Below the pieces are notes generated by a model. That model saw nothing but the letters and a program-made list of their open reading frames with translations, had not been told where the DNA came from and made no database searches. A stretch of DNA of 5,662 bases from Methanoregula sp. (GTDB lineage: Archaea > Halobacteriota > Methanomicrobia > Methanomicrobiales > Methanospirillaceae): positions 1 to 5,662 of the forward strand of contig JAURZP010000532.1 in NCBI GenBank assembly GCA_030653335.1, read 5' to 3'. A program made the translations under genes and the position numbers. Positions 5,150-5,662 of this stretch are shown in pieces (position 1 is the stretch's first letter; every line of letters begins with the position of its first letter).

Positions 5150-5662
5150 GGGCGCTTCGGCCAGTCGCCCAGCGGAATCCGCGGCTGCTCGTACAGGTCG
5201 GAGGTCCGCGCGTACCAGCCCGCCCCGTGCATCCGCCCGATCAGCTCCAGCTTCGGCGTGTCGATGTAGCAGCGCGCCGCATCCAGCACGCAGTCGTCGC
5301 GCACATGCATCGCCACCACGCGGCCCAGCACCAGGGCACGGTCGGTGCCCAGTTCGATCCCCATCATGCGCTCGCACTCGAAGGCGACCGGGCTTTCGGC
5401 GATGCGCGGCGGCTTGATGCGGGTGCTCGGCAGGGTGGTCAGCTTCGCCTCGGCGATCTCGTTGACCTCGGGCGGGAAGTCGATGGCGGTGATGTTCATC
5501 TGCGCGGAGGTGGCATGGTTCACCAGGCACACCGTGAACTGCCCGGTCTCGCGGATGTTCTGCCCGGTGTCCTTGGCGTCGCCCGGCTTGCGGCCGCCGA
5601 TGCCGATCACCAGCACCGGCGGATCGCCGGACATGACGTTGAAGAAGGAATAGGGCGCGGCA
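5146..5662 (-). CDS. Flavin reductase-like (split-barrel FMN-binding) protein, 5' end outside window
   Basis: The frame is open to the window edge. The visible 171 residues begin AAPYSFFNVMSGDPPV, the segment that follows the FMN-binding RPIAWVST part in this family, so about 30-40 N-terminal residues are missing. Family hallmarks include APYSFFN, SGDPPVLVIGIGGRK, KDTGQNIRETGQFTVCLVN, the IDFPPEVNE region, KPPRIAESPVAFECE, and LVLGRVVAMHVRDD before the C-terminal PKLELIGRMHGAGWYARTSDLY. Such proteins bind FMN in a split-barrel dimer and reduce flavin with NAD(P)H, or act as flavoproteins on small molecules; the exact substrate is unknown. An ATG at 5634 lies inside the conserved core, so it is not the start. 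The TGA stop (5148-5146) overlaps the GTG of the MFS gene, which indicates translational coupling. Third positions are nearly all G/C, unlike the left half of the window. Confidence 0.88.
   Translation of the reverse strand, partial: AAPYSFFNVMSGDPPVLVIGIGGRKPGDAKDTGQNIRETGQFTVCLVNHATSAQMNITAIDFPPEVNEIAEAKLTTLPSTRIKPPRIAESPVAFECERMMGIELGTDRALVLGRVVAMHVRDDCVLDAARCYIDTPKLELIGRMHGAGWYARTSDLYEQPRIPLGDWPKRP

Noticed and set aside
4391..5269. 292-codon His/Arg/Gln/Pro-rich plus-strand ORF
   Set aside because: It is antisense to the MFS gene, spans the junction, has low-complexity composition and lacks a ribosome binding site. Absence of stops is expected from the GC content.
5150..5530. N-terminal extension of the MFS gene up to an ATG at 5530
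   Set aside because: The extra 127 residues are Arg/His/Ala-rich and overlap the well-supported flavin reductase in another frame. The GTG at 5149 gives a normal MFS start and the GTGA overlap.
1..5662. CRISPR arrays, tRNA or rRNA genes, insertion sequences, integrase or attachment sites
   Set aside because: I looked for regularly spaced repeats, tRNA-like cloverleaf segments, transposase motifs and terminal repeats, especially at the junction, and saw none.

Overview
The window looks like two pieces of DNA from different organisms joined near position 4460-4490. The left part (1 to about 4460) has moderate GC, mixed codon use, TAA stops on every intact gene, GGAG-type ribosome binding sites, T-run terminators just after stop codons, a multi-PAS sensor kinase relic, an iron-sulfur flavoprotein (Isf) homologue and surface proteins with a Thr/Pro stalk and a C-terminal membrane anchor. 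Together these suggest a methanogenic archaeon of the Methanomicrobiales (Methanoregula/Methanosphaerula type). The right part (about 4490-5662) is very GC-rich with almost only G or C in third codon positions, and it encodes two ordinary bacterial proteins. It looks like a high-GC proteobacterium. The taxonomic reading is inference from sequence style, not from a database search.

Left part, in order. Positions 3 to about 1453 hold a decayed PAS-domain histidine kinase gene that entered the window already open. It has two in-frame TAA stops, both at codons where the homologous internal repeat has Glu. A -1 frameshift destroys the phospho-acceptor H-box, and the ATPase domain is absent. Next comes an intact Isf-like flavoprotein (1587-2162, +), which converges on a metallo-beta-lactamase-fold hydrolase (2186-2929, -). 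Divergent from the hydrolase is a secreted or surface-anchored protein of unknown function (3030-3923, +). It is followed by a second exported protein (from 4045, +) whose 3' end is lost at the junction.

Right part, minus strand. A flavin reductase-like (split-barrel FMN) gene runs in from the right window edge and ends at 5146. Its stop overlaps the GTG start of an MFS transporter (5149 downwards) in a GTGA overlap, so the two form a tight operon. The MFS gene keeps only its first half before it too is cut at the junction.

The archaeal secreted gene and the bacterial transporter are truncated at the same place, tail to tail, with an abrupt composition change. The simplest explanation is a chimeric assembly join, perhaps through a short shared GC-rich Ala/Pro-type stretch; a true transfer junction is the less likely alternative. 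I see no convincing new multi-gene system. The most informative biology is the pseudogenised kinase and the two exported archaeal proteins, one of which is predicted to begin with His after signal cleavage.
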